Below, piece after piece: positions 52,348 through 60,592 of a stretch of 64,000 nucleotides of DNA. Origin of the DNA: Thiorhodovibrio litoralis. GTDB lineage: Bacteria > Pseudomonadota > Gammaproteobacteria > Chromatiales > Chromatiaceae. Position 1 is the stretch's first letter, and the number at the start of each line of letters is the position of its first letter. The notes under the pieces were generated by a model, which was given only the letters and a program-made list of their open reading frames with translations, had not been told where the DNA came from and did not search any database. Location of the stretch: the NCBI RefSeq assembly GCF_033954455.1, contig NZ_CP121473.1, forward strand, positions 5,194,501 through 5,258,500. The letters are read 5' to 3'. The position numbers were made by a program, and so were the translations under genes.

Positions 52348-52459
52348 CCACACAGCTCCGGACCCCAGCGACCCGATTTCCTTCCTGCTACTGTGCCTGC
52401 TGCTCGCCGGCATCGTGGCCTTGCAATTGTGGTATCTGCGCAAGAAAAACTGGTTTTAA
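52348..52459 (+). pseudogene. C-terminal membrane-segment remnant, CorA-like ending
   Basis: A frame ends with DPSDPISFLLLCLLLAGIVALQLWYLRKKNWF, one transmembrane helix with a basic aromatic tail as at the end of CorA-type transporters. No credible 5' part of the gene is present. Short length leaves the family uncertain. Confidence 0.3.
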
Positions 52460-52673
52460 TCCCCGAAAGAAAACTGGCATATACAGTTTGAGTGAAATCG
52501 GCATCGGTGCGCCAATTATGAATTTGGTTGGCGTTTGTGATCTTGCGACGGCGTTAGGACTCCTATATAAAATAGTGCCAGGAGTTAGGAGGGGTGGGTC
52601 TCTGTTTTACCTTAACAGCGCCTGCGAAAACTATAAAGCGCGGCAATGACCGCGGAATTCGGGGATTGAAATC

Positions 52674-54350
52674 ATGGGATTCTGGTTGATCGGCATCGCA
52701 ATCGGTGCCTTCTCCGGAGCGGGCGGCATTGCGCTTTCGGCAATGACTGGCACGTTCTCGACCCCGGTTTTTGCCGGCAATGTAATACTGGGGGTTGTGA
52801 TCACGATCACGTCCTCGCTTTTCCTGAAACACCTGTTCGGTGATCCTCTGGCGTGCTTCGCATCCACCTTGCAGGTGATGACAAAGGATGGTGATCTCTC
52901 CCTGCGCGTGCCGGCGTCCTCGGGGCCGGTCGGGCACTGCGCGGAAAGCTTTAACGCGCTGATCGAGTGCTTCCAAGGGATTATCGGGAAAGTCATCTTC
53001 GACGCGCAACGGGTCGCGGATGCCTCCGATGTGCTCGCCGAGCATGCCCGCAATGTCGCGGATGGCTCACACGCTCAGCGCCAGGCATCGGGCAGCTTGG
53101 TCACCGTGATCGAGACCATGACGGCTGGCGTGAACGCGGTGGCCGGTCATGCGACCCAAACCTCAGAAAACGCTCGAGATGCCAGGGATTTATCGGATGA
53201 CGGAACGCGCACCGTCTCCGATGTATCGAACGAAATCGAACGCATCGCTCAGTCCGTCGAGGCATCCGCTCAGGTGATTGAGGGGCTTGGTCAGCGCTCC
53301 GAGGCGATCGGCGGCATTGTCCAGGTGATCCGCGAGATTGCTGAGCAGACCAACCTGCTCGCGCTCAATGCCGCCATTGAGGCAGCCCGCGCTGGCGAGC
53401 AGGGCCGAGGTTTCGCGGTGGTCGCCGACGAGGTCAAAAAACTCGCGGAGCGCACGGCTTCCGCCACCAGTGAGATCAGCACCATGATTGCTGCCATTCA
53501 GGATGAAACGCGCGCGGCGATCACCTCAATCCGCGCGGGCAGCGAGCAGGCCCATGCTGGTGCGGAGTTGGCGGGACAGGCGGCTGGTTCGCTTGAACGC
53601 ATCAATCAGGGCGCGCAGCAGACGATGGACAGCATCGGCGAAATCGCAACGGCCATTGCCCAGCAAAGCCAAGAGGCTGATCGAGTGGTCGGGCATGTGC
53701 ATGAGATCATGTCGATGGTGGAGCGTAACGCAGCGGGTGCCGCCGAGACACTCCAAGAGGCGCAGGCACTCGAAAGCCTTGCGGTCAACCTGCACGAGAT
53801 TAGCAAAATTTTTAGATTGGGCACTGAGGGCCAGCAGGCGATGGTCATTCACCAGCGCATGCCGGCGATTACCCAGCAGGCCGCAGCCGCGATGGGCAAG
53901 TTATTGGATGAAGCGCTCGCCTCGAAACAGGTCAGCGAGGAGGCGCTTTTCCAACCAAGCTACAAGCCGATTCCCAATACCCGACCGGCGAAATTCACCA
54001 CCGGCTTCGACGCGCTGACAGACAAGCTCTTTCCGCGGATTCAGGAGCCGATTCTCAAGGAAAATTCAGAGGTGGTCTACGCCATCGGCTGTGATCGTAA
54101 TGGCTATGTTCCCACGCACAACACCCGTTTTTGTCAGCCATTGACCGGGGATGAGGAAATTGACCTCGCCAACAACCGGACCAAGCGTCGCTTTGACGAC
54201 CCGGTCGGTAAGCAATGCGGGGCGCACGAATTGCCTTATCTCATCCAAACGTATCGACGCGACACCGGTGAGATTATGCATGACATCTCAGTACCCATTT
54301 ACGTCCAAGGTCGTCATTGGGGCGGGTGTCGCATCGGTTACAGGGCTTGA
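52674..54350 (+). CDS. methyl-accepting chemotaxis protein with C-terminal sensory domain
   Basis: A 558-residue chemoreceptor. Two N-terminal hydrophobic segments ([20 protein letters not shown] and [18 protein letters not shown]) with almost no periplasmic loop are followed by a HAMP-like stretch. The coiled-coil signalling domain has its conserved tip at [34 protein letters not shown]. After it, residues of about 430-558 ([41 protein letters not shown]...) form an extra cytoplasmic domain. It is Cys/His-containing and PAS/Cache-like, as in certain cytosol-sensing receptors. The signal sensed is probably internal. No other che genes are nearby. Confidence 0.9.
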   Translation: MGFWLIGIAIGAFSGAGGIALSAMTGTFSTPVFAGNVILGVVITITSSLFLKHLFGDPLACFASTLQVMTKDGDLSLRVPASSGPVGHCAESFNALIECFQGIIGKVIFDAQRVADASDVLAEHARNVADGSHAQRQASGSLVTVIETMTAGVNAVAGHATQTSENARDARDLSDDGTRTVSDVSNEIERIAQSVEASAQVIEGLGQRSEAIGGIVQVIREIAEQTNLLALNAAIEAARAGEQGRGFAVVADEVKKLAERTASATSEISTMIAAIQDETRAAITSIRAGSEQAHAGAELAGQAAGSLERINQGAQQTMDSIGEIATAIAQQSQEADRVVGHVHEIMSMVERNAAGAAETLQEAQALESLAVNLHEISKIFRLGTEGQQAMVIHQRMPAITQQAAAAMGKLLDEALASKQVSEEALFQPSYKPIPNTRPAKFTTGFDALTDKLFPRIQEPILKENSEVVYAIGCDRNGYVPTHNTRFCQPLTGDEEIDLANNRTKRRFDDPVGKQCGAHELPYLIQTYRRDTGEIMHDISVPIYVQGRHWGGCRIGYRA

Positions 54351-54714
54351 GCCTAATTCGGCTCAGTCTTTCGATCTCGGGAGCATACGATGAGCAAAGT
54401 TCTTTGGACGCATTCATTCAGTCACTTTGACCTGCGTATATGCGACGTTCCAAGACCACACTGCTGTTATGAAGTCGACACCGAAATCATTCGCCTGAGC
54501 GACGGCGGCGAAGGCACTTTCTGCTGCGCAAGACACGTACGATCTCAACACAGTCGTCGAACCGTCGATAACAAAGTGACGTAACTTACAACCGGCACCC
54601 GGCCATTTCGTTCGAAGTCCGGGCAATATTCATGAAAGCACTCGGACGCGATAGCAGCCGGCGCAGCCCAGCAGGTATCATCGCCGCGTCAATATTGAGG
54701 ATCGGCAACAAAAA
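54351..54714. other. region between chemoreceptor and solute-binding gene
   Basis: About 360 bases. Apart from the decayed tail of the c-di-GMP gene, described separately, I see no gene. The final 30 bases hold GAGGAT and an A-run before the solute-binding protein. Confidence 0.5.
54471..54593 (+). pseudogene. decayed copy of the 3' end of the PAS-GGDEF-EAL-CZB gene
   Basis: Two blocks match the gene ending at 51591: 54471-54511 to 51391-51431, and 54520-54593 to 51532-51605 (74 bases, no gaps, including the stop and flank). The 100 bases between the blocks in the intact gene are replaced by 8 bases here. The reading frame is lost. It lies just after the chemoreceptor, as the intact gene's tail lies before the HPt remnant. 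Confidence 0.75.
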
Positions 54715-55608
54715 ATGACTTCTTATCGCCTGCTCTCGCTCCCGGTTTTCCTTGCTTGCTGGCTCGCCGTGAGCGTCGCGGCAGGCGCGGCCGATCTACC
54801 TGAGATCAAGGCCAGGGGCGAGCTGCGCCACTTGGGAATCCCCTACGCCAATTTCGTGACCGGCGCTGGAGATGGTTTTGATGTTGATATGACCCGGGGA
54901 TTCGCCGAGTTCCTGGGCGTGGATTACAAACTGGTCTACAGCGACTTCTACTCGGTGATGCGTGATCTGCTCGGCAAGAAAGTCGTGCGATCAGGCGACA
55001 CCGTCACCCTGGAAGGCGACTTTCCGATCAAGGGGGACATGATCGCGACCGGATTCACGGTCCTGCCCTGGCGCGAGCAGGTGCTGCTCTATTCTGAACC
55101 CACTTTCCCGTCCCAAGTGATGCTGATCGCCCGTGCTGACTCGCCAATCCAGCCGATCAAAGGCAGTGACAACCTGCTCCAGGACATTGAGGAGACCAAG
55201 GCACTCATCGGTCAACAGAGTTTGCTGGTCATGGAGAAGACCTGTCTGGATCCGGCCAACTATGGCCTGGATGGCGTCGGGATTGAGCTGCACGTCTACA
55301 CCAAGAGCAGCAACATCAATGAAATGGTCCCGGCCTTGCTCAAGCTGGATGCTGATCTGTCGCTCTTGGACGTCCCTGACCTCATGCTCGACATGCAGAA
55401 GTGGGCCGGCACCTTCAAAGTCATCGGTCCCATTTCGCAGGAGCAGGCGCTAGCCGCCGCCTTCCCGAAGGACGCACCACAGCTGCGCGATGCCTACGAC
55501 GCCTATCTCCGCCAAATCAAGGCAGACGGGACCTACGACCGGTTGGTGCAGAAATACTATCCAGGAGTGCAGCGTTACTTTCCCGCGTTCTTCGCCAAAC
55601 AGGACTAA
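54715..55608 (+). CDS. periplasmic solute-binding protein (SBP type 3)
   Basis: A 297-residue exported protein. Signal peptide ends at AAGAADLP. Family 3 features include ELRHLGIPYANFVTGAGDGFDVDMTRGFAEFLGVDYKLVY near the start, GDMIATGFTVLPWREQVLLYSEPTFPSQVMLIAR in the middle, and YDAYLRQIKADGTYDRLVQKYYPG at the end. Members bind amino acids or similar small ligands. No ABC transporter genes follow. The next gene, 16 bases downstream, is a membrane c-di-GMP protein, so this protein probably acts as a signal receptor that reports ligand to it, not as a transporter subunit. Confidence 0.88.
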   Translation: MTSYRLLSLPVFLACWLAVSVAAGAADLPEIKARGELRHLGIPYANFVTGAGDGFDVDMTRGFAEFLGVDYKLVYSDFYSVMRDLLGKKVVRSGDTVTLEGDFPIKGDMIATGFTVLPWREQVLLYSEPTFPSQVMLIARADSPIQPIKGSDNLLQDIEETKALIGQQSLLVMEKTCLDPANYGLDGVGIELHVYTKSSNINEMVPALLKLDADLSLLDVPDLMLDMQKWAGTFKVIGPISQEQALAAAFPKDAPQLRDAYDAYLRQIKADGTYDRLVQKYYPGVQRYFPAFFAKQD

Positions 55609-55624
55609 GGCGGGGGAGCCCAAG

Positions 55625-58369
55625 GTGCGATCTTTGCAGCTCCATCGCCACTGGCTGCTTCTGGTCGCCGCCGTCTTCTCCCTGTACCTTGCGCTCCTTC
55701 TGACTAACGCCTATCGGTCCCAACATCAGCTGCGCGCCGCTGCGGAGGCACGTCTGCTGGCCGAGTCGCAGCAAATAGCCACCCTGATCGGCGGCTTCCT
55801 CGCGGATCAGGAGGACTTCGTCTCCGACCTCGCCGAGATCAATGAGATCCAGACCTTTCTCGGCAACAAGGCCCTCGGCATGTCGATGCGCTATGGCTTG
55901 AACGTCAATCTCTCTGCGATTGATGAGAGTTTCCGCCGAAAGCTGAAACAGAAGCGCCTGCTCGGCGCGCCCATCTACCAGCGGCTGCTCTATTTCGATG
56001 AACAGGGGGCCCTGCTCGTCGACACTGCCCCTGACACGCCATTGGACCCGCACGTCAGCGGGCAGGACCCTAGTTCTCGCCTGATCATTGACGAACAGCA
56101 CGGCAAGTTCTTCGTTGCGGCGCCAGTCGACTATCGCGGTCAACCGGGCGGTCTGGTGATGACTGTGTCCGAACTTGATCTGCTCTCTCGTTATCTATCC
56201 CCGTCTGCGGTCGACCTGAGTTTCCGGCAGTTTCTCATCACCGACGTCGGACGGATGCTGACAGCGGCAAGCCCTGAGCTTCCAATTGAAGCCCCTGAAC
56301 CACGCCTGGCCAGCATTGCGCCGAACAGGCTGACTCCGCTGAGCGACCTTCCGACCCTCAAGGCAATCGGCTTGGCCCGAGACTTCGATCTGGTGTTGCG
56401 CGTCCCAGTCGCCCAAGCCCCGCTTTCTGTAGTGACCTTGCTGCCCGATTCTCTGCTGTATGGTCACATCACCTCGCGCGGATTCCTGATCTTTGCCAGC
56501 ACGGTTCCGCTGATCCTGCTGCTTGCAGCGGCCTGGATCCTTCGCATGCGCCAGCAAACCCAGCGCCTGGAGGCCGATGTCATCGCGTCCAACCGCAACC
56601 GCGCGGAGCTGCAGGGTCGCAACCTCGCCTTGACCACCGAGATCGCGCGGCGCGAGGCTCTGGAGCATCAGTTGCGCGAGAGCGAGGAGCGTTACCGCAC
56701 CTACATTGAGCATGCGCCAGAAGGCATCTTTGTTTTGAACGAGAATGGCCGGTTCGTCGATGTCAATCCATCAGCCTGTGCCATGGTTGGCTACAGTCGC
56801 GATGAGCTGCTGGAGATGGCCGGCGCGGACCTCGTCCCACCGGAGTTGGTGGGCAGGCATGCCGGCGCATTTGCCAAAGCTCTGACCGATCGCCACCACG
56901 AGCTGGAGATCGGTCTGCGCCGCAAGGATGGTGCCGACATCATCAGCAGCCTGCGCGCGATCATCTTGCCAGATGGACTCGTCATGGGCTTCTGCGTAGA
57001 CATTACAGAACGAAAGCGCGCCGAAGAGCAGATCCACAGCCTGGCCTATTTCGATCCGCTAACCGGACTTGCGAACCGCCGCCTGCTCCTCGACCGCCTG
57101 CGTCAGTCGATGGCGGTCAGTCATCGCCATGGGGATTATGGCGCCCTGCTGATGCTCGACCTGGATCACTTTAAGAACCTTAATGACACTCAGGGCCATG
57201 ACATCGGGGATCGCCTGCTGGCCGAAGTGGCCCGCCGACTTGCTGAGCAAATGAGGCCTGAAGACACAATCGCGCGCCTTGGAGGGGACGAATACGTAAT
57301 CATTGCGAATGAGCTGGGTGCGGATGAGGCGACCGCCGCAGTGCATGCGGAGCAGATCGCCGAGAAGATTCACCGCGCCATCGATCAGCCCTATACCCTG
57401 GTTCAGGAGCGGCCGGCGTATCACAGCTCCGCCAGCATTGGCGTGACCTTGTATTGCGGTCAGAACTTCCCTGTCGATTTGCTGCTGAAGCAGGCGGACG
57501 TTGCCCTCTATCAGGCCAAGAGCGCGGGCCGAAACACCATTCGCTTCTTCAATCCAGACATGCAGGCCGCAATCGACGTGCGCGCGGAGATGGAAACGGC
57601 TTTGCGGCACGCCATTGAACGCGGTGAGCTGCACCTCTACTACCAGCCGCAGGTGGATCGCGAAGGCCAGGTCATCGGCGCCGAGGCCCTGCTGCGCTGG
57701 CTGCCACCCGATAGAGAGCCGGTCTCCCCGGCGCGTTTCATTCCCTTGGCTGAGGAGTCCGGGCTGATCATCCCCATCGGTCTCTGGGTGCTGGAGCAGG
57801 CCTGCGCGCAGCTGCGGGTCTGGCAATCAGATACCAGGACACGAGGGCTTAGGCTTGCGGTCAATGTCAGTGCCCGCCAAATCCACCAGCCGGACTTCTT
57901 CGCGCAGGTGCGTGACACCATCGCGGCCTCCGGTATCGACGCGCGCGACCTGAAGCTCGAGTTGACTGAGAGCGTGGTACTCGACCGCGCCGACCAAGTG
58001 ATCGAGCGCATGCGCAACCTGAAGGCGCTTGGCCTCGGCTTCTCGCTCGATGACTTCGGGACCGGCTACTCCTCGCTGTCCTATCTCAAGCGGCTGCCGC
58101 TCGATCAGGTGAAGATCGACCAGTCATTTGTGCGCGATCTCGCGCACGATCAAAACGATGCCGCTATCGTACGCGCGGTACTGGCCATGAGTCAGTCGCT
58201 GGGGCTGAATGTGATTGCGGAAGGCGTCGAAACCCTGGAACAACGCGCCTTTTTGCTCAACCACGGCTGCGAGCATTTCCAGGGCTACCTCTTCGGCCGC
58301 CCGGCGCCGATCGAGGAGTTTCCGCTAACTGATCAGAACAACGGGAGAAATCGGGATCATCGAGCCTGA
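55625..58369 (+). CDS. membrane-bound Cache-PAS-GGDEF-EAL protein
   Basis: A 914-residue inner-membrane protein. Helix 1 (WLLLVAAVFSLYLALLLTNAY) and helix 2 (FLIFASTVPLILLLAAAWIL, near residue 300) enclose a periplasmic sensory domain of about 270 residues (RLLYFDEQGALLVDT...VDYRGQPGGLVMTVSELDL), of the Cache type. Inside are a PAS domain (YRTYIEHAPEGIFVLNENGRFVDVNPSACAMVGYSRDEL) and a GGDEF domain with GGDEY and RxxD (RPED). An EAL domain follows (AEALLRW; DDFGTGYSSLSYLKRLP). Both enzyme motifs look usable. GTG start is backed by GGGGGAG. It is co-transcribed with the solute-binding protein and likely docks to it. Confidence 0.9.
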   Translation: MRSLQLHRHWLLLVAAVFSLYLALLLTNAYRSQHQLRAAAEARLLAESQQIATLIGGFLADQEDFVSDLAEINEIQTFLGNKALGMSMRYGLNVNLSAIDESFRRKLKQKRLLGAPIYQRLLYFDEQGALLVDTAPDTPLDPHVSGQDPSSRLIIDEQHGKFFVAAPVDYRGQPGGLVMTVSELDLLSRYLSPSAVDLSFRQFLITDVGRMLTAASPELPIEAPEPRLASIAPNRLTPLSDLPTLKAIGLARDFDLVLRVPVAQAPLSVVTLLPDSLLYGHITSRGFLIFASTVPLILLLAAAWILRMRQQTQRLEADVIASNRNRAELQGRNLALTTEIARREALEHQLRESEERYRTYIEHAPEGIFVLNENGRFVDVNPSACAMVGYSRDELLEMAGADLVPPELVGRHAGAFAKALTDRHHELEIGLRRKDGADIISSLRAIILPDGLVMGFCVDITERKRAEEQIHSLAYFDPLTGLANRRLLLDRLRQSMAVSHRHGDYGALLMLDLDHFKNLNDTQGHDIGDRLLAEVARRLAEQMRPEDTIARLGGDEYVIIANELGADEATAAVHAEQIAEKIHRAIDQPYTLVQERPAYHSSASIGVTLYCGQNFPVDLLLKQADVALYQAKSAGRNTIRFFNPDMQAAIDVRAEMETALRHAIERGELHLYYQPQVDREGQVIGAEALLRWLPPDREPVSPARFIPLAEESGLIIPIGLWVLEQACAQLRVWQSDTRTRGLRLAVNVSARQIHQPDFFAQVRDTIAASGIDARDLKLELTESVVLDRADQVIERMRNLKALGLGFSLDDFGTGYSSLSYLKRLPLDQVKIDQSFVRDLAHDQNDAAIVRAVLAMSQSLGLNVIAEGVETLEQRAFLLNHGCEHFQGYLFGRPAPIEEFPLTDQNNGRNRDHRA

Positions 58370-58423
58370 TCCCACCCGCCGGGCGCTCCCCTGATACAAA
58401 AAACGATGACCCAGCGCTGATAA

Positions 58424-59734
58424 TTATTGAGGTGTCGGTGAAGGATTCGACCGCGAGGCGCGACGCCCCAGCGAATCGTAGACCGGCGGATTTCCGACCC
58501 ATGTCGGGACCACCATCGCCGTGAAGCTGGCGGCAACCATCGGCAACAACAGGGTCGTGCTGCCGGTCATTTCGGTGACCAGCGCGATCCCTGTCACCGG
58601 TGCGCGCACAACGCCCGCGAAAAAAGCCGCCATGGCAACAGCGGCGAAGGCTTCGGGATCGATCTCGATACTCGGGAACACAAGGCGGCAGGCGAGCCCG
58701 AAGAACAAGCCGGCCTGGGCGCCGAGCACAAGAACCGGCGCCAGTAGCCCACCTGGCGTCCCTGCTGAATAGGAGGCGGCTCCCAGCGCCAAGCGCACAA
58801 GAAACAGCAAGGGGAGCATCACAATGACTTCGGCGCCGTTTAAGGTCCGCTGCGTGATCTGATCACCGCCACCGACGAGGTCCGGTGCGAACCATGCCAG
58901 GGCGCCGACACCGGCTCCAATCACAAACGCCCGTGTCTCGGGCTGCCAGCCCAGGCGATCGACGGCTGCAACCGATGCAAGCATGCTGCGGTTGTAAAAA
59001 ACGGCCAACCCCCCGGTGAAAAGGCCGAGAAGGATGTAGAACGGCTTGATCACGATGCCGCCGGCGGTCACATCAGGCAACACAAAGTCGGTTGCGTCCC
59101 CGAGCAGCAGACGCGCAACGCTGATGGCGCTGGCAGAGGCGCCCAAGGCGACCACAGCGATTCTGGGATCGAAGCGTCCGACCAATTCCTCGAGCACGAA
59201 GATCGCCCCGGCCAGTGGCGCATTGAACGCGGTTGCCAAGCCGGCACCGCCCGCACCGGCCATCAATACCCGGCAATCAGCCTGGGTGCGCCGGAAGGTC
59301 TGTCCAACCCAATGCGCCAGGCTGACCGCCATCTGAACGCTCGGGCCTTCTCGCCCAAGAGCCAGGCCGGACCCGATTGCAAGCACGCCGCCGACGAATT
59401 TGATCGGGACAAGGAGCAACGGCGCAGGCGTGAGCCCGCCTTTCAATACGCCCTCGATATGCGGGATCCCACTGCCCGCTGCGGTCGGCACAAGCCGTCG
59501 CACCAGAAATGCCGCAAAACAGGTGGCTGACGCAGCCCCTCCGACAATGGCCGCGAACCCGAGCCACGAGTGCCCATGGGCCCATCCAATCAGCGCGTTC
59601 CGTTCCGTATCTGCCCATTGCAATGACAGCCGGAACAGGCCGCCAATCAGCCCCGCACCAAGGCCGATCAGACTTGCCAGCACAGCCAGCACAAGGAGGT
59701 TGCCCTCGTTGGTATCCCGCTTAGCCACTTTCAT
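58424..59734 (-). CDS. ClC-family chloride channel/antiporter
   Basis: A 436-residue membrane protein. The ClC anion-path signatures are GSGIPHIEGVL, GREGPSVQM (gating Glu) and SAGTPGGLLAPVL. The inner Glu that carries protons in Cl-/H+ exchangers is in the segment GAIFVLEELVGRFD. No cytoplasmic CBS domains are present. Relatives exchange Cl- for H+ and help acid resistance. ATG is used; a TTG 15 bases upstream is possible. It is convergent with the c-di-GMP gene. A copy of the dispersed 20-bp element lies about 100 bases upstream. Confidence 0.92.
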   Translation of the reverse strand: MKVAKRDTNEGNLLVLAVLASLIGLGAGLIGGLFRLSLQWADTERNALIGWAHGHSWLGFAAIVGGAASATCFAAFLVRRLVPTAAGSGIPHIEGVLKGGLTPAPLLLVPIKFVGGVLAIGSGLALGREGPSVQMAVSLAHWVGQTFRRTQADCRVLMAGAGGAGLATAFNAPLAGAIFVLEELVGRFDPRIAVVALGASASAISVARLLLGDATDFVLPDVTAGGIVIKPFYILLGLFTGGLAVFYNRSMLASVAAVDRLGWQPETRAFVIGAGVGALAWFAPDLVGGGDQITQRTLNGAEVIVMLPLLFLVRLALGAASYSAGTPGGLLAPVLVLGAQAGLFFGLACRLVFPSIEIDPEAFAAVAMAAFFAGVVRAPVTGIALVTEMTGSTTLLLPMVAASFTAMVVPTWVGNPPVYDSLGRRASRSNPSPTPQ

Positions 59735-59841
59735 TTTGAACTCGCTCAAACTTACCGACCCCCTTACCCGGCCCTGCTCCTCTCGTGGATCGGGGAATTC
59801 TGGAAATGACGTTCGAATAGTGCCGTATCACCAGGAGTTAC

Positions 59842-59861
59842 GACTAACCATTTCGCGCCAA
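59842..59861 (-). promoter_or_regulatory. dispersed 20-bp element upstream of the ClC gene
   Basis: TTGGCGCGAAATGGTTAGTC on the minus strand, about 108 bases before the ClC ATG. Here CTGGTG follows after 7 bases, not CTGGCA after 14, so this copy is less typical. Confidence 0.5.
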
Positions 59862-59891
59862 ACGGACGGCTTGGCTGTTTCGCGGGAATGC

Positions 59892-60217
59892 TCAGCCAAA
59901 CAATCGATACGAGGGGACCGCTAGGAGAGGGGCGTGCAGTTCAAACTTGTCGCTGGCGATCAACTCAGAGAGCATCAGCGGGAAAAGCTCATAGAGAAAG
60001 ACGCGCCCAGCCAGTGAGTCTTTAACGCTTTTCAGCAACAGAATCTGCGCCGAGCCCAGCAGGGCGGTAAATTGTAATAGGCGAGGTCGGAATAAAGCCG
60101 GCGGATCGATGTCGTTTTTCCGGTCTGACGCGCTCCCGTCAACAAGACAAGGCCGCGCAGATCCGCCGTCGGAAGAACCTGCTCAATCCATCTTTTTACC
60201 TGTAATTCTTCTTGCAT
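59892..60217 (-). pseudogene. collapsed AAA/DUF4143-type ATPase
   Basis: The first 45 codons match the beginning of AAA_14/DUF4143 ATPases: ELQVKRWIEQVLPTADLRGLVLLTGARQTGKTTSIRRLYSDLAYYNL, with Walker A GARQTGKTT. Thereafter the frame shifts and continues as FTALLGSAQILLLKSVKDSLAGRVFLYELFPLMLSELIASDKF, which in relatives lies some way downstream. Both an internal deletion including Walker B and loss of the C-terminal DUF4143 have occurred. Full relatives are about 380-400 residues. It is not functional. Confidence 0.75.
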
Positions 60218-60225
60218 AAGAAGAA
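60206..60225. repeat. perfect inverted repeat over the start codon of the collapsed ATPase
   Basis: TTCTTCTT-GCAT-AAGAAGAA. The ATG of the ATPase lies in the centre (minus strand). It may have been an operator or may just reflect an AAG-rich first codon run. Confidence 0.5.
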
Positions 60226-60276
60226 ATATAGCGGGTATAAAACCCTTAGTAGCGGTTCAAAAATTGCCGATACAGG

Positions 60277-60592
60277 ATGATCGTGACCTCCGGCGGGCGT
60301 TTCGCTGGATTCGGCTTCTACCTGCTCGAAGGCAAGCCGGTCTTCCTGTGGAACCTGCTTGATCTGGAGCGCATCAAGTGGGAAGGACCGGAGGCCCTCG
60401 CACCCGGAGAACACAGCATCGAGTTCGCCTTCACCTATGACGGCCTCGGCGCGGAAACCATGGCCTTCAAACAACTTTAGCTGCATCGGACGCTCGGGTA
60501 CCGGCACGCTGAAGGTCAATGGTAAGGAAGTCCAGACCATCAAGATGGAGAAGACCATCCCGATCATCCTGCAGTGGGACGAGAGCCTCGCC
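60277..60592 (+). pseudogene. 3' remnant of an arylsulfatase gene, frameshifted
   Basis: A frame starting at ATG reads IVTSGGRFAGFGFYLLEGKPVFLWN, LLDLERIKWEGPEALAPGEH and SIEFAFTYDGLG. After a frame change near 60475 the text goes on as GTGTLKVNGKEVQTIKMEKTIPIILQWDES. Together these match the C-terminal beta domain of large arylsulfatases. The catalytic domain with the CxxxR motif is absent. It differs from the two intact sulfatases of the window, which end otherwise. It lies directly before the antiporter ATG with no gap, so the antiporter now borders on, and may be expressed from, foreign upstream DNA. Confidence 0.7.
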
